Positions 7,781 through 16,341 of a stretch of 64,000 nucleotides of DNA are shown in pieces (position 1 is the first letter of the stretch; the number at the start of each line of letters is the position of its first letter). The notes under the pieces are model-generated. The model did no database searches. It saw only the letters and a list, made by a program, of their open reading frames with translations, and was not told the DNA's origin. Position numbers and translations under genes: made by a program. The stretch is from CAYRKT01 sp964425005 (GTDB lineage: Bacteria; Synergistota; Synergistia; CAYRKT01): NCBI GenBank assembly GCA_964425005.1, contig CAYRKT010000001.1, forward strand, positions 62,001-126,000, written 5' to 3'.

Positions 7781-8668
7781 TTGAGGATAGCCGTGACCGG
7801 AGGCATCGGCTCTGGCAAGAGCACGTTTTGCGGTTTTCTGGAGGCGCTGGGTTTTAGGCACCTCAACGCCGACGAGATAGCCCACTCGCTCCTCGAGGAG
7901 GAGGGGGTCAGGGAGGCCGTCCTACGGAGGTTTGGCACCCTCGAGAGGCCCAAAATAGCCGAAGCGGTCTTCCGGGAGGACGAAAGCTACCGATGGCTGT
8001 GCGATCTGTTGCACCCCAGGGTTCTCGAATTTTTGCTCAGGGAGATCTCCTCCTTGCGCCCCGAAGAGGACGTGGTGGTCGAGATACCCCTCCTGTTCGA
8101 GGTCGGGGTCCCGGGTTGGGTCGATATGACGGTGTTCGTGAGGACGAGACGAGAGGTCGCCTTGAACAGGCTCTCCTCCAGAGGTTGGAGCGAAGCCGAG
8201 GTGGAGAGGAGGGAGAGGCACCTCCTGCCGGACGACCGAAAGGCGAAGTTGTCTGACCTCGTGGTCTCCAACGACGGCGACCTACAGGCCCTGAAGGAGA
8301 AGGCCGAGCGCCTGGCGCGCAGGGCTTCGTTGTGGAGGCAGGTCGTGGACTTCGAGGCTACGTTCGCTTCCGCCTCGGAGGCCGGGGCCTTCATAGAGGA
8401 GGCGACCAGATCTCGCCTCGCAGCCTTCGGTCGCCTGGAAACCTGCTTCGCCCTAGACCCTGATCCCCTCGCAGGCAAAAGGGAAGCCTTCAGGGCGGTG
8501 CTCAGGAGCGTGTCCCTCAACTCGGGTGAGCTGGTGAGGCTCGCCGAGAGGGTGGGAAGCCCTCGAGGCCTCTCTTGGACCAAGTTGTGCGGGGGAAGCT
8601 GGCGCCACCTGGAAGAGGTATGCCTCCTCTGTGGCCTGCTAGAAGGCCCCCTTCCCCAGGAGCTCTAG
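7781..8668 (+). CDS. coaE: Dephospho-CoA kinase with C-terminal extension
   Basis: Last step of coenzyme A synthesis, phosphorylating the ribose 3'-hydroxyl of dephospho-CoA. The P-loop GGIGSGKST is at residues 7-15, followed by NADEIAHSLL, LLHPRVLEFL, VEIPLLFEVG and the lid-like RLSSRGWSEAEVERRE. The kinase should end near residue 200. Here about 95 further residues follow, with no domain I recognise and containing CLLCGLLEG. The start is TTG eight bases after the hypB stop. The extension may be clade-specific or a degenerate fused domain. Confidence 0.9.
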   Translation: MRIAVTGGIGSGKSTFCGFLEALGFRHLNADEIAHSLLEEEGVREAVLRRFGTLERPKIAEAVFREDESYRWLCDLLHPRVLEFLLREISSLRPEEDVVVEIPLLFEVGVPGWVDMTVFVRTRREVALNRLSSRGWSEAEVERRERHLLPDDRKAKLSDLVVSNDGDLQALKEKAERLARRASLWRQVVDFEATFASASEAGAFIEEATRSRLAAFGRLETCFALDPDPLAGKREAFRAVLRSVSLNSGELVRLAERVGSPRGLSWTKLCGGSWRHLEEVCLLCGLLEGPLPQEL

Positions 8669-8675
8669 GCGGGGT

Positions 8676-11375
8676 GTGGGCGGATTGATCCTGGTGACCA
8701 CCCACATAGGCGCGGACTTCGACGCCTTCGCCAGCATGCTAGCGGCTTCCAAGCTTTATCCGGGGGCCGTCTGCTCCTTCTCGGGTTCGGCCAGCAGGAA
8801 CGTGAGGGAGTTCCTGGGGAAGCACAGCTCCATAAGGGTCCTAACCCCCAGGAGGGTGAACCTTCAGTCGGTGTCCAAGTTGGTGGTGGTGGACACCAGC
8901 TTAGCCTCTCGCCTAGGTCCCTTCGCCGAGCTGGTCGGCAAGGTCGAGATACACGTATACGACCATCACCCTCCGACCCCTTCCGACCTGAGGGGTGACT
9001 TCTCCCTCAGGAAGGAGGTCGGCTCTACCACCACGCTGATGGTGGAGATCCTGAGGGAGAGGGGGATCGAGATAACCCCCATGGAGGCCACCATATTCGC
9101 CATGGGCATATACGAGGACACGAGCTTCTACACGTCCTCGGCCACCACCAGGGAGGATCTGGAGGCCCTGGCCTTCCTGATAGAGCGGGGCGCCGACCTT
9201 CCGTCGATCCCTGAGCACGTGGACCTATACCTCAAGCCGGAGGAGAGGGCCCTGCTAGACCAGATGGCCTCCAGGGCTGAGGTGATCCAGTACAAGGGGT
9301 CCCGGATAGTGGTATCCAGGGCGAGGTGCAGCTTCTACACCGAGGGCATATCCCTGTTCGCCCACAAGCTCAGGGACTTCCTGGGCGCGGACGTAGTCCT
9401 GGCGGAGGTGGAGATGGGGGATAGGAGGTACGTGGTTGGCAGGAGCAGGAGGAGGGACGTGGACCTCGGGAAGCTGTTCAAGCTGATCGGTGGGGGAGGG
9501 CACCCTCAGGCCGCATCGGCGGTGGTGAGGGAAAAGGGTTCAGACCCTCTGGGGTTGATCCTCAAGAAGGTGAAGGAGCTCATCTCCAGGGGCTGGACGG
9601 TGGGTAAGTTCATGAGCAGCCCTGTGATGGCGATAAGCCCGGACCACACCGTGGAGGAGGTCCACAGGCTGGCCCTGAGGTTCTCCCATTCCGCCTTCCC
9701 TGTGGTGGAGGGGAACAACAGGGTGGTGGGGATAATAACCAGAAAGGCCATAGACAAGGCCATGCTCTTCGGCCTTAGGGAGAACAAGGTCAAAGAGTTC
9801 ATGACTCGAAAGGTCATATGCGCCAAGCCCAACTACTCCATAGACAAGGCGCTGGAGCTATTGGCCCTGAACTCAATAGGTAGGTTGCCGGTGGTAAACT
9901 ACAGAGGAGAGCTCGTTGGGATAATCACCAGGACGGACCTGCTGAAGGCCATCTACTTCTCTGACAAACACGCCGACTGGGAGAGCTACAGGGCCTCCCT
10001 TACGGCGAAGGCCAAAGAGGAGGCGCTTCTGCCATGGGAGGAGGAGGTCTCCAACCTGATGGAATCGGTCCTGCCCTCGAGCGCGCTGAAGGTCCTGCGC
10101 TTCCTCGGAAGGAGAGCCGACGAACTGGGCATGGAGGCCTACGCAGTGGGCGGTTTCGTGAGGGATCTTCTGCTGGGGAGGTACAACCCAGACCTGGACG
10201 TGGTGATAGTCGGCGACGGGGTGAAGTACCTGGAACACCTGGCCTCGAGGGGGTTTAAGGTCTCGGTCCACAAGCGGTTCAAGACCGGCGTGATCTCCCT
10301 GGGAAGGGATTTAAAGGTCGACGTGGCGACGGCCCGAAAGGAGTACTATGAGGTGCCAGCTGGGGATCCCCACGTGGAGGAGACCTCCCTGAAGCACGAC
10401 CTCTACCGCAGGGACTTCACCATCAACGCGATGGCGATCAGGGTATCGGAGAAGGGGTTTGGCGTCCTAACCGACTACTTCGGCGGGAGAAGGGATCTTA
10501 TAAGGAAGCAGATAAGGGTGCTGCACAACCTGAGCTTCGTGGAGGACCCCACCAGGATCATAAGGGCCATAAGGCTCGAGAGCAAGCTGGGCTTTATCAT
10601 AGAGGAGGACACGTTGAACCTGATGATGGAGGCCATACGGGGCGGTTTGGTCAGGCGCGTGGGTCCGCTGAGGATCAGGTCGGAGCTGGAGACCATATTC
10701 GCGGAGAGCTACCCTCACAGGGCCATCGAAAGGCTGAGCGAGCTCGGCATACTAAGCGCCATCTTCGACGGGTACGTGATGTCCGAGAGGGAGAGGATAT
10801 ACCTCCGCAGGATGTGGAACCTCCTGAGGTTTTTGGGGCCTCACCTGGAGGACGTGAGGGAGGACGCGGTCCTGGGATACTTGGCGGTCATGTTCGTGGA
10901 GAGGGATCGCTCCATGGCCGAGCTCGCGTGCAGGGCCATAAAGCTCTCGGAGAGGGAGTCCAGCAGGTTCCTCTCGGTGCTCGGGGAGGCCCCGCGGGTT
11001 TGCGAGTCGATCCTCGACCTCGCCCAGGGGGCGGAGGAAGTCCCTCCCTCCAGGGTGGCCTCAGTCCTCGACGGCTTCGATCCCCTGGCGGTCCTGGTCG
11101 CCTGTGCGGTGGGGGACAGCGTCTGCAGGAGGAAGATCATGGAGTATTTGAGGTTCCACAGGTCGGTGAGGCCAGCCGTTTCGGGGGAGGAGGTCATATC
11201 GCTAGGGCTCAAGAGAGGCCCAGCGGTGGGCGAGGTGCTCAAGAGGCTCAGATACCTGGTCATGGATCGACCCGACATGGAGAAGGAGGAGCAGCTCGCC
11301 CTGGCCAGGGAGCTCATCCGGCAGGTGGAGCTGGAGACGAAAGATCAAGCGCGCATAGGGAGGCGAGAGCGTTGA
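8676..11375 (+). CDS. cca: DHH-CBS-tRNA nucleotidyltransferase fusion (A- or CCA-adding)
   Basis: An 899-residue multi-domain enzyme. Residues 1-150 are a DHH phosphoesterase (THIGADFDAFAS, VYDHHPP); about 230-300 is DHHA1 (GGGGHPQAASAVV). Two CBS modules span roughly 307-430 (MSSPVMAISPDHTVEEV; MTRKVICAKPNYSIDKAL). A class II nucleotidyltransferase head covers about 485-620 (YAVGGFVRDLLLGRYNPDLD with the DxD metal pair), then the RNA-binding region (FVEDPTRIIRAIRL). This architecture is known in bacteria that split A- and C-addition at tRNA 3' ends, so A-adding is likely. The CBS pair suggests adenylate sensing. Start is GTG; TTG at 8685 is possible. Confidence 0.9.
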   Translation: MGGLILVTTHIGADFDAFASMLAASKLYPGAVCSFSGSASRNVREFLGKHSSIRVLTPRRVNLQSVSKLVVVDTSLASRLGPFAELVGKVEIHVYDHHPPTPSDLRGDFSLRKEVGSTTTLMVEILRERGIEITPMEATIFAMGIYEDTSFYTSSATTREDLEALAFLIERGADLPSIPEHVDLYLKPEERALLDQMASRAEVIQYKGSRIVVSRARCSFYTEGISLFAHKLRDFLGADVVLAEVEMGDRRYVVGRSRRRDVDLGKLFKLIGGGGHPQAASAVVREKGSDPLGLILKKVKELISRGWTVGKFMSSPVMAISPDHTVEEVHRLALRFSHSAFPVVEGNNRVVGIITRKAIDKAMLFGLRENKVKEFMTRKVICAKPNYSIDKALELLALNSIGRLPVVNYRGELVGIITRTDLLKAIYFSDKHADWESYRASLTAKAKEEALLPWEEEVSNLMESVLPSSALKVLRFLGRRADELGMEAYAVGGFVRDLLLGRYNPDLDVVIVGDGVKYLEHLASRGFKVSVHKRFKTGVISLGRDLKVDVATARKEYYEVPAGDPHVEETSLKHDLYRRDFTINAMAIRVSEKGFGVLTDYFGGRRDLIRKQIRVLHNLSFVEDPTRIIRAIRLESKLGFIIEEDTLNLMMEAIRGGLVRRVGPLRIRSELETIFAESYPHRAIERLSELGILSAIFDGYVMSERERIYLRRMWNLLRFLGPHLEDVREDAVLGYLAVMFVERDRSMAELACRAIKLSERESSRFLSVLGEAPRVCESILDLAQGAEEVPPSRVASVLDGFDPLAVLVACAVGDSVCRRKIMEYLRFHRSVRPAVSGEEVISLGLKRGPAVGEVLKRLRYLVMDRPDMEKEEQLALARELIRQVELETKDQARIGRRER

Positions 11376-11962
11376 GCGGCTTTCTGGTGAACGCGTTGCT
11401 CAGTCTGCCCATGGCCATGCTGGCCATATCCGTCCACGAGTGCGCCCACGCCTATGTGGCTTACAGGCTAGGGGATCCAACGCCCAAGTTCTACGGCAGG
11501 ATAACCCTGAACCCCCTCGCCCACCTGGATCCCATAGGCACTCTGATGCTGGTGCTCTTCAAGATAGGCTGGGCCAAGCCTGTCCCGGTCAACTACGACA
11601 ACTTCAGGCGACCCGCCAGGGATCTCACCATCGTAGCCCTGGCGGGACCCGCCTCCAACCTGGCGCTGGCGCTGATCTGGGTCCTCGCCATCAAGCTGGA
11701 CCTGACGGACAGCTGGGCCTTGAACAGGATGATGCTATACGGCATAGTCTTGAATTTGTCCCTCGCCTTCTTCAACCTCCTGCCCATCCCACCCCTCGAC
11801 GGCTCTAAGCTCCTGTACCTCTTTCTTCCCTACCGCTACGCGGGCTTCTACTACTGGCTGGAAAGATATGGCATGTTCGTCATAATGTTTCTGGCTGTGA
11901 CTGGTATCCTGGGCGCTCTGATAAATCCCGCCATAGCCTATGCGCTGAAGGTTTTGCTTTGA
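11372..11962 (+). CDS. Site-2 protease-like M50 membrane peptidase
   Basis: About 196 residues and strongly hydrophobic, with five to six membrane segments. The zinc-binding HECAH (within ISVHECAHAYVAYRLGDPT) lies in the first helix; NLLPIPPLDGSK near residue 133 supplies the third ligand, the LDG motif. This is the short, PDZ-less form of the M50B family. The start is the TTG overlapping the TGA of the preceding nucleotidyltransferase, with AGGGAGGCGAG upstream; longer readings of the same frame run through the cca gene and are artefacts. Substrate unknown; no anti-sigma factor is nearby. Confidence 0.88.
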   Translation: MSGFLVNALLSLPMAMLAISVHECAHAYVAYRLGDPTPKFYGRITLNPLAHLDPIGTLMLVLFKIGWAKPVPVNYDNFRRPARDLTIVALAGPASNLALALIWVLAIKLDLTDSWALNRMMLYGIVLNLSLAFFNLLPIPPLDGSKLLYLFLPYRYAGFYYWLERYGMFVIMFLAVTGILGALINPAIAYALKVLL

Positions 11963-11980
11963 GTCCGAGGTGTCGCGTCC

Positions 11981-12253
11981 ATGAGGTCCGTCAGGATAAG
12001 GGTGACCGGCTTAGTGCAGGGAGTGGGCTTCAGGAGCTTCGTCCGCAGAGAGGCCTCGAGGCTGGGCCTAGCGGGATGGGTCAAGAACGAGCCAGACGGC
12101 TCCGTGGCAGCCTACGTGGTGGGGGAAGAGGAGAAGATATTGGCTTTGCTGGACAAGGTCAGGGTAGGCCCGCCCGCCTCTGAGGTGGAGGGGGTTGAGG
12201 TCGTCTGGCTTGAGAGATCTCCCGAGGACGTCGAAGGGTTCCACGTAAGGTGA
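11981..12253 (+). CDS. acyP: Acylphosphatase
   Basis: A 90-residue enzyme hydrolysing acyl phosphates. The catalytic pattern is complete: GLVQGVGFRSFVRR (the phosphate loop with its arginine) at about residues 10-23, and GWVKNEPDGSV with the essential asparagine near 35-45. It lies in a tight run between the M50 protease and surE. Its contribution to this operon is unclear; small acylphosphatases are common in thermophiles. Confidence 0.94.
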   Translation: MRSVRIRVTGLVQGVGFRSFVRREASRLGLAGWVKNEPDGSVAAYVVGEEEKILALLDKVRVGPPASEVEGVEVVWLERSPEDVEGFHVR

Positions 12254-12268
12254 GAGGGTGATGAGGAC

Positions 12269-13039
12269 TTGATACTGATAACCAACGACGACGGGATATT
12301 CGCCAGGGGGATAGTGTCGCTGGCCAGGGCCATGGCCGAGCTGGACGAGGTGCTGGTCGTGGCTCCCGACAGGGAGAGGAGCACCGTGGGACACGCCATC
12401 ACGGTTCGAAGGCCCTTGAGCCTCTGGCCTATAGAGGTGGGACCTTACCCGGAAGGGGTGCGGGCCTTCGCCTGCGACGGCACGCCAGCCGACTGCGTGA
12501 TCCTGGCCCTGGGGGGCGCGATAGAGGACGTGGGCGACGTCTCGCTGGTCCTCTCGGGGATAAACTGCGGAGCCAACCTGGGGGACGAGATAACCTACTC
12601 CGGCACCGTGGCGGCCGCCATAGAGGCCTCCCTCTTCGGGGTACCCTCGGTGGCGCTCTCCCTGGCGGTGGGAGACGAGGGGCTTTTCAACTTCGCTGGC
12701 GCGGCCGAGAGGGCTGTGGAGCTGATAGAGACGATAAGGGAGATAAAGATGCCACCCAAGACCTTCCTTAACGTCAATTTTCCCGACCTGCCATCCCCGT
12801 CTATAAGGGGTTTTCTGGTCACCAAGAAGGGCACAAAGCTGTATAAAGGCAAGATAACCCCCCTTTGCGATCCTAAAGGGAGAAGATATTATTGGATAGG
12901 GGGGACCGCGGAGGAACACCTGGAGGAGGGGAGCGACGTGTGGGCTGTGGCCAACGGCTACGTCTCCGTCACTCCCATAAACCTGGACATGACCGACTAC
13001 GCCTTCATGAAGCCCCTGGGGGAGATGCTCGCGAGGTGA
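12269..13039 (+). CDS. surE: 5'/3'-nucleotidase SurE
   Basis: A metal-dependent phosphatase acting on nucleoside 5'- and 3'-monophosphates. Residues 1-8, ILITNDDG, give the metal-binding Asp-Asp. VVAPDRERSTVGHAIT, CDGTPADCV and LSGINCGANLGDEITYSGTV follow in family order. The 256 residues match the usual 250-260. Start is TTG at 12269; the ATG eight bases earlier runs straight into TGA. Next comes archease after seven bases, so SurE may recycle nucleotides from the RNA repair performed by the following genes. Confidence 0.95.
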   Translation: MILITNDDGIFARGIVSLARAMAELDEVLVVAPDRERSTVGHAITVRRPLSLWPIEVGPYPEGVRAFACDGTPADCVILALGGAIEDVGDVSLVLSGINCGANLGDEITYSGTVAAAIEASLFGVPSVALSLAVGDEGLFNFAGAAERAVELIETIREIKMPPKTFLNVNFPDLPSPSIRGFLVTKKGTKLYKGKITPLCDPKGRRYYWIGGTAEEHLEEGSDVWAVANGYVSVTPINLDMTDYAFMKPLGEMLAR

Positions 13040-13046
13040 CCTGACC

Positions 13047-13508
13047 TTGGCCGGAGGCTACAGGGAGCTCGACCACCCGGCGGACATAGCCCTGGAGGTA
13101 TGGGGCGACGATTTGTTGGATCTGTTGCGCAGCGCCACCTGTGCCCTCCTCTCCGTTTGGCTCAAACCAGATGGGCTAGAGGGTATATCTCGTTCCTCCC
13201 CTCGCGTGGAGGGCAGGGAGTCCATCGAGGTGGTGGACGAGTTCGACCTGCTGATCCAGTGGTTGAACAGGGTGCTTCTAGCGCCCCAGCTGAAGCTAAG
13301 GCTACCGCACCACGTCTTAGATCTGGACGTTCGAGGAGGGGTCGAAGGGGACTTCCTTCAAGCGGAGATATCCTACGAGGCGTTGACCCTAGCCAAGGGA
13401 AGCTCAGAGGCCCTCTGGGCGAGGGAGATAAAGAGCGTCACCTATGGGGGCGGGTTGAATAGAGACCCAAGCGGCCGTTACAGGGCTCTTCTCATACTGG
13501 ACATCTGA
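13047..13508 (+). CDS. Archease, RtcB cofactor
   Basis: A 153-residue archease that speeds guanylylation of RtcB and allows multiple turnover. The diagnostic opening YRELDHPADIALEVWG includes the conserved D-H-x-x-D-I segment, and the C-terminal IKSVTYGGG carries the other conserved site, ending in LLILDI as usual. Start is TTG after GCGAGGTG. It sits 21 bp before rtcB, the standard pairing, which makes the assignment secure. Presumably cytoplasmic. Confidence 0.92.
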   Translation: MAGGYRELDHPADIALEVWGDDLLDLLRSATCALLSVWLKPDGLEGISRSSPRVEGRESIEVVDEFDLLIQWLNRVLLAPQLKLRLPHHVLDLDVRGGVEGDFLQAEISYEALTLAKGSSEALWAREIKSVTYGGGLNRDPSGRYRALLILDI

Positions 13509-13529
13509 GCTCGTAAGGGGGGATGGGAG

Positions 13530-14963
13530 ATGGCCCTGCCTTTGAGAAGGGTTGACCACGTGAGGTGGGAGCTACCTGTTGACTACAAGAGGGGAATGCG
13601 CGTGCCAGGCCTGATATTCGCCGACTCCTACGTGCTGGAGACCATCGAGGAGGAGAAGGCCTACGAGCAGGTGGCCAACGTGGCTTTTCTGCCGGGCATC
13701 CAAAGGTACAGCTTCGCCATGCCGGACATCCACTGGGGCTACGGCTTCCCCATAGGGGGAGTAGCCGCCTTCGACGTGGACGAGGGGGTGGTCTCGCCAG
13801 GAGGGGTCGGCTACGACATAAGCTGTGGCGTGAGGCTTATGGCGCTCAGCCTGACCGAAGAAGAGGTCAGAAAGCACCTGGACAAGCTCGCGGCGAGGCT
13901 CTTCTCCGCGGTCCCTTCAGGGGTCGGCAGCTCCGGAGCTCTGGAGCTGAGCTTCAAGGAGCTGGACGAGGTCCTGGAGGAGGGGGCTAAATGGGCCGTC
14001 AGGAGAGGTTTCGGCACCAGGGAAGATCTCAAGTACATCGAGGAGGGGGGCTCGCTGAGAGGAGCTGATCCCGACAAGGTCAGCAGGACGGCCAAGGAGC
14101 GCGGCAGGGAGCAGATGGGGACTCTAGGGAGCGGCAACCACTTCCTGGAGATACAGGCGGTGGAGGAGGTCTACGACGAGGCGATAGCCAGCAGGGTGGG
14201 ACTTGGGCTGGGCAGGGTGGCCGTGATGGTGCACTGCGGCTCCAGGGGGCTAGGCCATCAGGTCTGCGACGACTACATCAAGGTGATGATGAGGGCCATG
14301 AGGAAGTACGGCATATCCGTGCCCGACAGGCAACTCTGCTGTGCCCCGGTGCGCTCCGACGAAGGGAGGGACTACCTCTCCGCCATGAGGGCCGCCGCCA
14401 ACTTCGCCCTGGCCAACCGCCAGGTGATAGGGCACTGGGTGAGAAGGGCCCTGGAGGAGGTCTTGGGCCAGAGCGTCGAGATAAGGCTGGTCTACGACGT
14501 GTCCCACAACATGGCCCACGTGGAGAGGCACGAGCTGGACGGGGTGTGGAAGGAGCTTTGCGTCCACAGGAAGGGCGCCACCAGGGCCCTGCCACCCGGA
14601 CATGAGGGTCTGCCCCAGGAGTACAGGGAGATCGGACAACCGGTGATAATACCCGGCAGCATGGGAACTCCCTCTTACCTCCTGGTGGGGACGAAGGGAG
14701 CCGCCGAGACGTTTTATTCCACTTGCCACGGCTCCGGCAGGGTGATGAGCAGGAAACAAGCCGTATCTTCCACCAGGAACAAAGACGTGATCGAGGAGCT
14801 GGGCAAAAAGGGCGTAAAGGTGATGGTGAAGAGCAGAGAGACTCTCCACGAGGAGGTCCCTGAGGCCTACAAGGACATAGACAGGGTAGTGGAAGTGGTC
14901 CAGAAGGCCGGCATCTCTAGGAAATTGGTAAAGCTCAGGCCCATCTGCGTGATAAAGGGCTAA
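13530..14963 (+). CDS. rtcB: RNA-splicing ligase RtcB
   Basis: Joins RNA 2',3'-cyclic phosphate or 3'-phosphate ends to 5'-hydroxyl ends using GTP and Mn2+. The 477 residues match the archaeal-like full-length form. Metal and active-site blocks are present: MPDIHWGYGFPIGGV, PGGVGYDISCGVRL, GTLGSGNHFLEI, HCGSRGLGHQV, VSHNMAHVE, PGSMGTPSYL, and CHGSGRVMSRKQA with the His that takes GMP. The preceding archease is its activator. It could repair cleaved tRNA or process introns. The stop overlaps convergent ispE by four bases. Confidence 0.96.
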   Translation: MALPLRRVDHVRWELPVDYKRGMRVPGLIFADSYVLETIEEEKAYEQVANVAFLPGIQRYSFAMPDIHWGYGFPIGGVAAFDVDEGVVSPGGVGYDISCGVRLMALSLTEEEVRKHLDKLAARLFSAVPSGVGSSGALELSFKELDEVLEEGAKWAVRRGFGTREDLKYIEEGGSLRGADPDKVSRTAKERGREQMGTLGSGNHFLEIQAVEEVYDEAIASRVGLGLGRVAVMVHCGSRGLGHQVCDDYIKVMMRAMRKYGISVPDRQLCCAPVRSDEGRDYLSAMRAAANFALANRQVIGHWVRRALEEVLGQSVEIRLVYDVSHNMAHVERHELDGVWKELCVHRKGATRALPPGHEGLPQEYREIGQPVIIPGSMGTPSYLLVGTKGAAETFYSTCHGSGRVMSRKQAVSSTRNKDVIEELGKKGVKVMVKSRETLHEEVPEAYKDIDRVVEVVQKAGISRKLVKLRPICVIKG

Positions 14964-15889
14964 GGCGACCTGGTTACCAAGAGGCTGGCCGGGAAGGACC
15001 TCAAGGCCCCGGCCAGCCTGACCGTCTTATCCATCAGCTCGTCCTCCGAGTAACAAATCCCGAAGTAGGAGGAGCCGCTTCCGCTCATGGCGTAGAGGGG
15101 GAACCCCGAGCCCTCGAGGGAACGCAGCACAAGGGCGTGCTCTTTAGGGTTCAAAGCCTCTGCCACCCTGTGGAAGGCGTTGGGCAAAAGCCCAAGGGCT
15201 TTCCTCTTCCTCACGGCGTCTACCAGGTTCCATGCCGCCGACAGGGCCTCCCCCTCAGGAGGAAAGGCTTGAGAGGAGAGCTCGTCCAGCAGGCGGTAGG
15301 ACTCAGCGGTGGAGTAGCTGTAGCTCGGCAAGACGACGCAGACGTACAGCGGAAACCCTATGGGGTCCTCGGCCACCAGGGCGTCCCCTCTCCCCACGGC
15401 CAGGGCGGACCTGAGCCCCCTGTAGAGGAAGAACACGTCGGCGCCGAGGGAGCGCGCCAGCTGGGACGAGACCTCCTCAAGCTTCTCCTCAGCTACGATA
15501 GGCGAAAGAAAGCGTTCCAGCAGCCTCAAGACCAGCGCCGCATCGGCGGAGCCCCCCCCGAGACCGGAGCCAGGGGGTATGACCTTATGGAGGGAAAAGC
15601 TCCAGCCCATCTCCCCCAGGTCGAGGCACAAAGCCGAGGAGAAGGCGCGCAACGCCCTGTAGACCAGGTTGGACTCCAGGGGGATGTCACACCCATCGCA
15701 CTCCACCCGGAGGGAAGTGGCGTTCGGATCGAACGCGAGGACGTCCCCCCCCAGGCACCTCAGGAAGATGGAGACCAGATCGTGATAGCCGTCCTGCCTT
15801 ACGCCCACTACCTCCAGGAAAAGGTTTACCTTGAAGTCGGCGTGAAGTCGCAACCTCATCCGATGAGGGCGAGGGGAGTATGGAGTCAA
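14960..15889 (-). CDS. ispE: 4-diphosphocytidyl-2-C-methyl-D-erythritol kinase
   Basis: GHMP kinase of the MEP isoprenoid pathway. FKVNLFLEVVGVRQDGYHDL at the N-terminus and the glycine-rich ATP loop VIPPGSGLGGGSADAA near residue 103 define it; the third motif is MSGSGSSYFGI near 275. The longest start, TTG at 15889, overlaps the veg stop as TTGA. ATG at 15859 lines up better with family N-termini (MRLRLHADFKVNLFL), but neither has a clear Shine-Dalgarno. It is co-transcribed with veg from the promoter at 16175-16203, an arrangement resembling that of Bacillus. Confidence 0.93.
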   Translation of the reverse strand: MTPYSPRPHRMRLRLHADFKVNLFLEVVGVRQDGYHDLVSIFLRCLGGDVLAFDPNATSLRVECDGCDIPLESNLVYRALRAFSSALCLDLGEMGWSFSLHKVIPPGSGLGGGSADAALVLRLLERFLSPIVAEEKLEEVSSQLARSLGADVFFLYRGLRSALAVGRGDALVAEDPIGFPLYVCVVLPSYSYSTAESYRLLDELSSQAFPPEGEALSAAWNLVDAVRKRKALGLLPNAFHRVAEALNPKEHALVLRSLEGSGFPLYAMSGSGSSYFGICYSEDELMDKTVRLAGALRSFPASLLVTRSP

Positions 15890-16134
15890 AGCACGATGTT
15901 GGCCTGGCTCGAGATGAACTCCAGCTGGATCTCCCTGGTGAGAAGCTCCGCGTAGGTGAAGGACACGGGGCGCTGGTACTCGGTTATGTAGACCGTGAAG
16001 ACCTTGGGGTAAACCGCTTGGATGACGCCGTGCTTCTCTTCCTGCTTTCTGCGCCCTTTGACGGTCCTTATGCGGACGGTCTCACCGAGGTGGCAGGCTA
16101 TCTGGTCCCTTATGCGAGCGAGGTTGGAGTACAT
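15886..16134 (-). CDS. veg: Veg protein
   Basis: A small conserved protein (DUF1021), linked in Bacillus subtilis to biofilm gene expression and very strongly transcribed there. RIRTVKGRRK, KHGVIQAVYPKVFTVYI and SFTYAELLTREIQLEF match the family. A longer frame opens with ATG at 16176, but that codon lies within the -10 box; ATG at 16134, eight bases after AAGGGG, is the sensible start and gives 82 residues. ispE follows with overlapping stop and start. Confidence 0.85.
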   Translation of the reverse strand: MYSNLARIRDQIACHLGETVRIRTVKGRRKQEEKHGVIQAVYPKVFTVYITEYQRPVSFTYAELLTREIQLEFISSQANIVL

Positions 16135-16174
16135 GACATCAACCCCTTGCAGGGATTCTATCGAGCCCAGAGAC

Positions 16175-16203
16175 ATTATACCGACTTTTGTTTAAAAATT
16201 CAA
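16175..16203 (-). promoter_or_regulatory. Strong promoter of veg-ispE
   Basis: Read on the minus strand, TTGAAT (16203-16198), 17 bp, then TATAAT (16180-16175): a near-consensus housekeeping promoter with an AT-rich spacer and upstream flank. Transcription should begin near 16168, after the ATG at 16176, which fixes the veg start downstream. Confidence 0.82.
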
Positions 16204-16238
16204 CGTCCTTTCTCCCCTAAGACTCCAGAGGCCTTAAG

Positions 16239-16279
16239 GGTGCATGCACCTCGTGCCGCCCCGCCAGGTGAGATATAAT
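16239..16279 (+). promoter_or_regulatory. Promoter region of alcohol dehydrogenase gene with palindrome
   Basis: TATAAT at 16274-16279 is a consensus -10 for the dehydrogenase gene. Seventeen bases upstream only TCGTGC is found, a poor -35, which suggests activator dependence or another sigma factor. Directly before it lies the perfect 12-bp palindrome GGTGCATGCACC (16239-16250), placed where a regulator could touch polymerase. Confidence 0.5.
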
Positions 16280-16341
16280 TTTAGAGCTCGCGAGTCGAGC
16301 CCGAGCGCGCATCGCTTGCTTCTCGCAGGAGGTAATGGACC

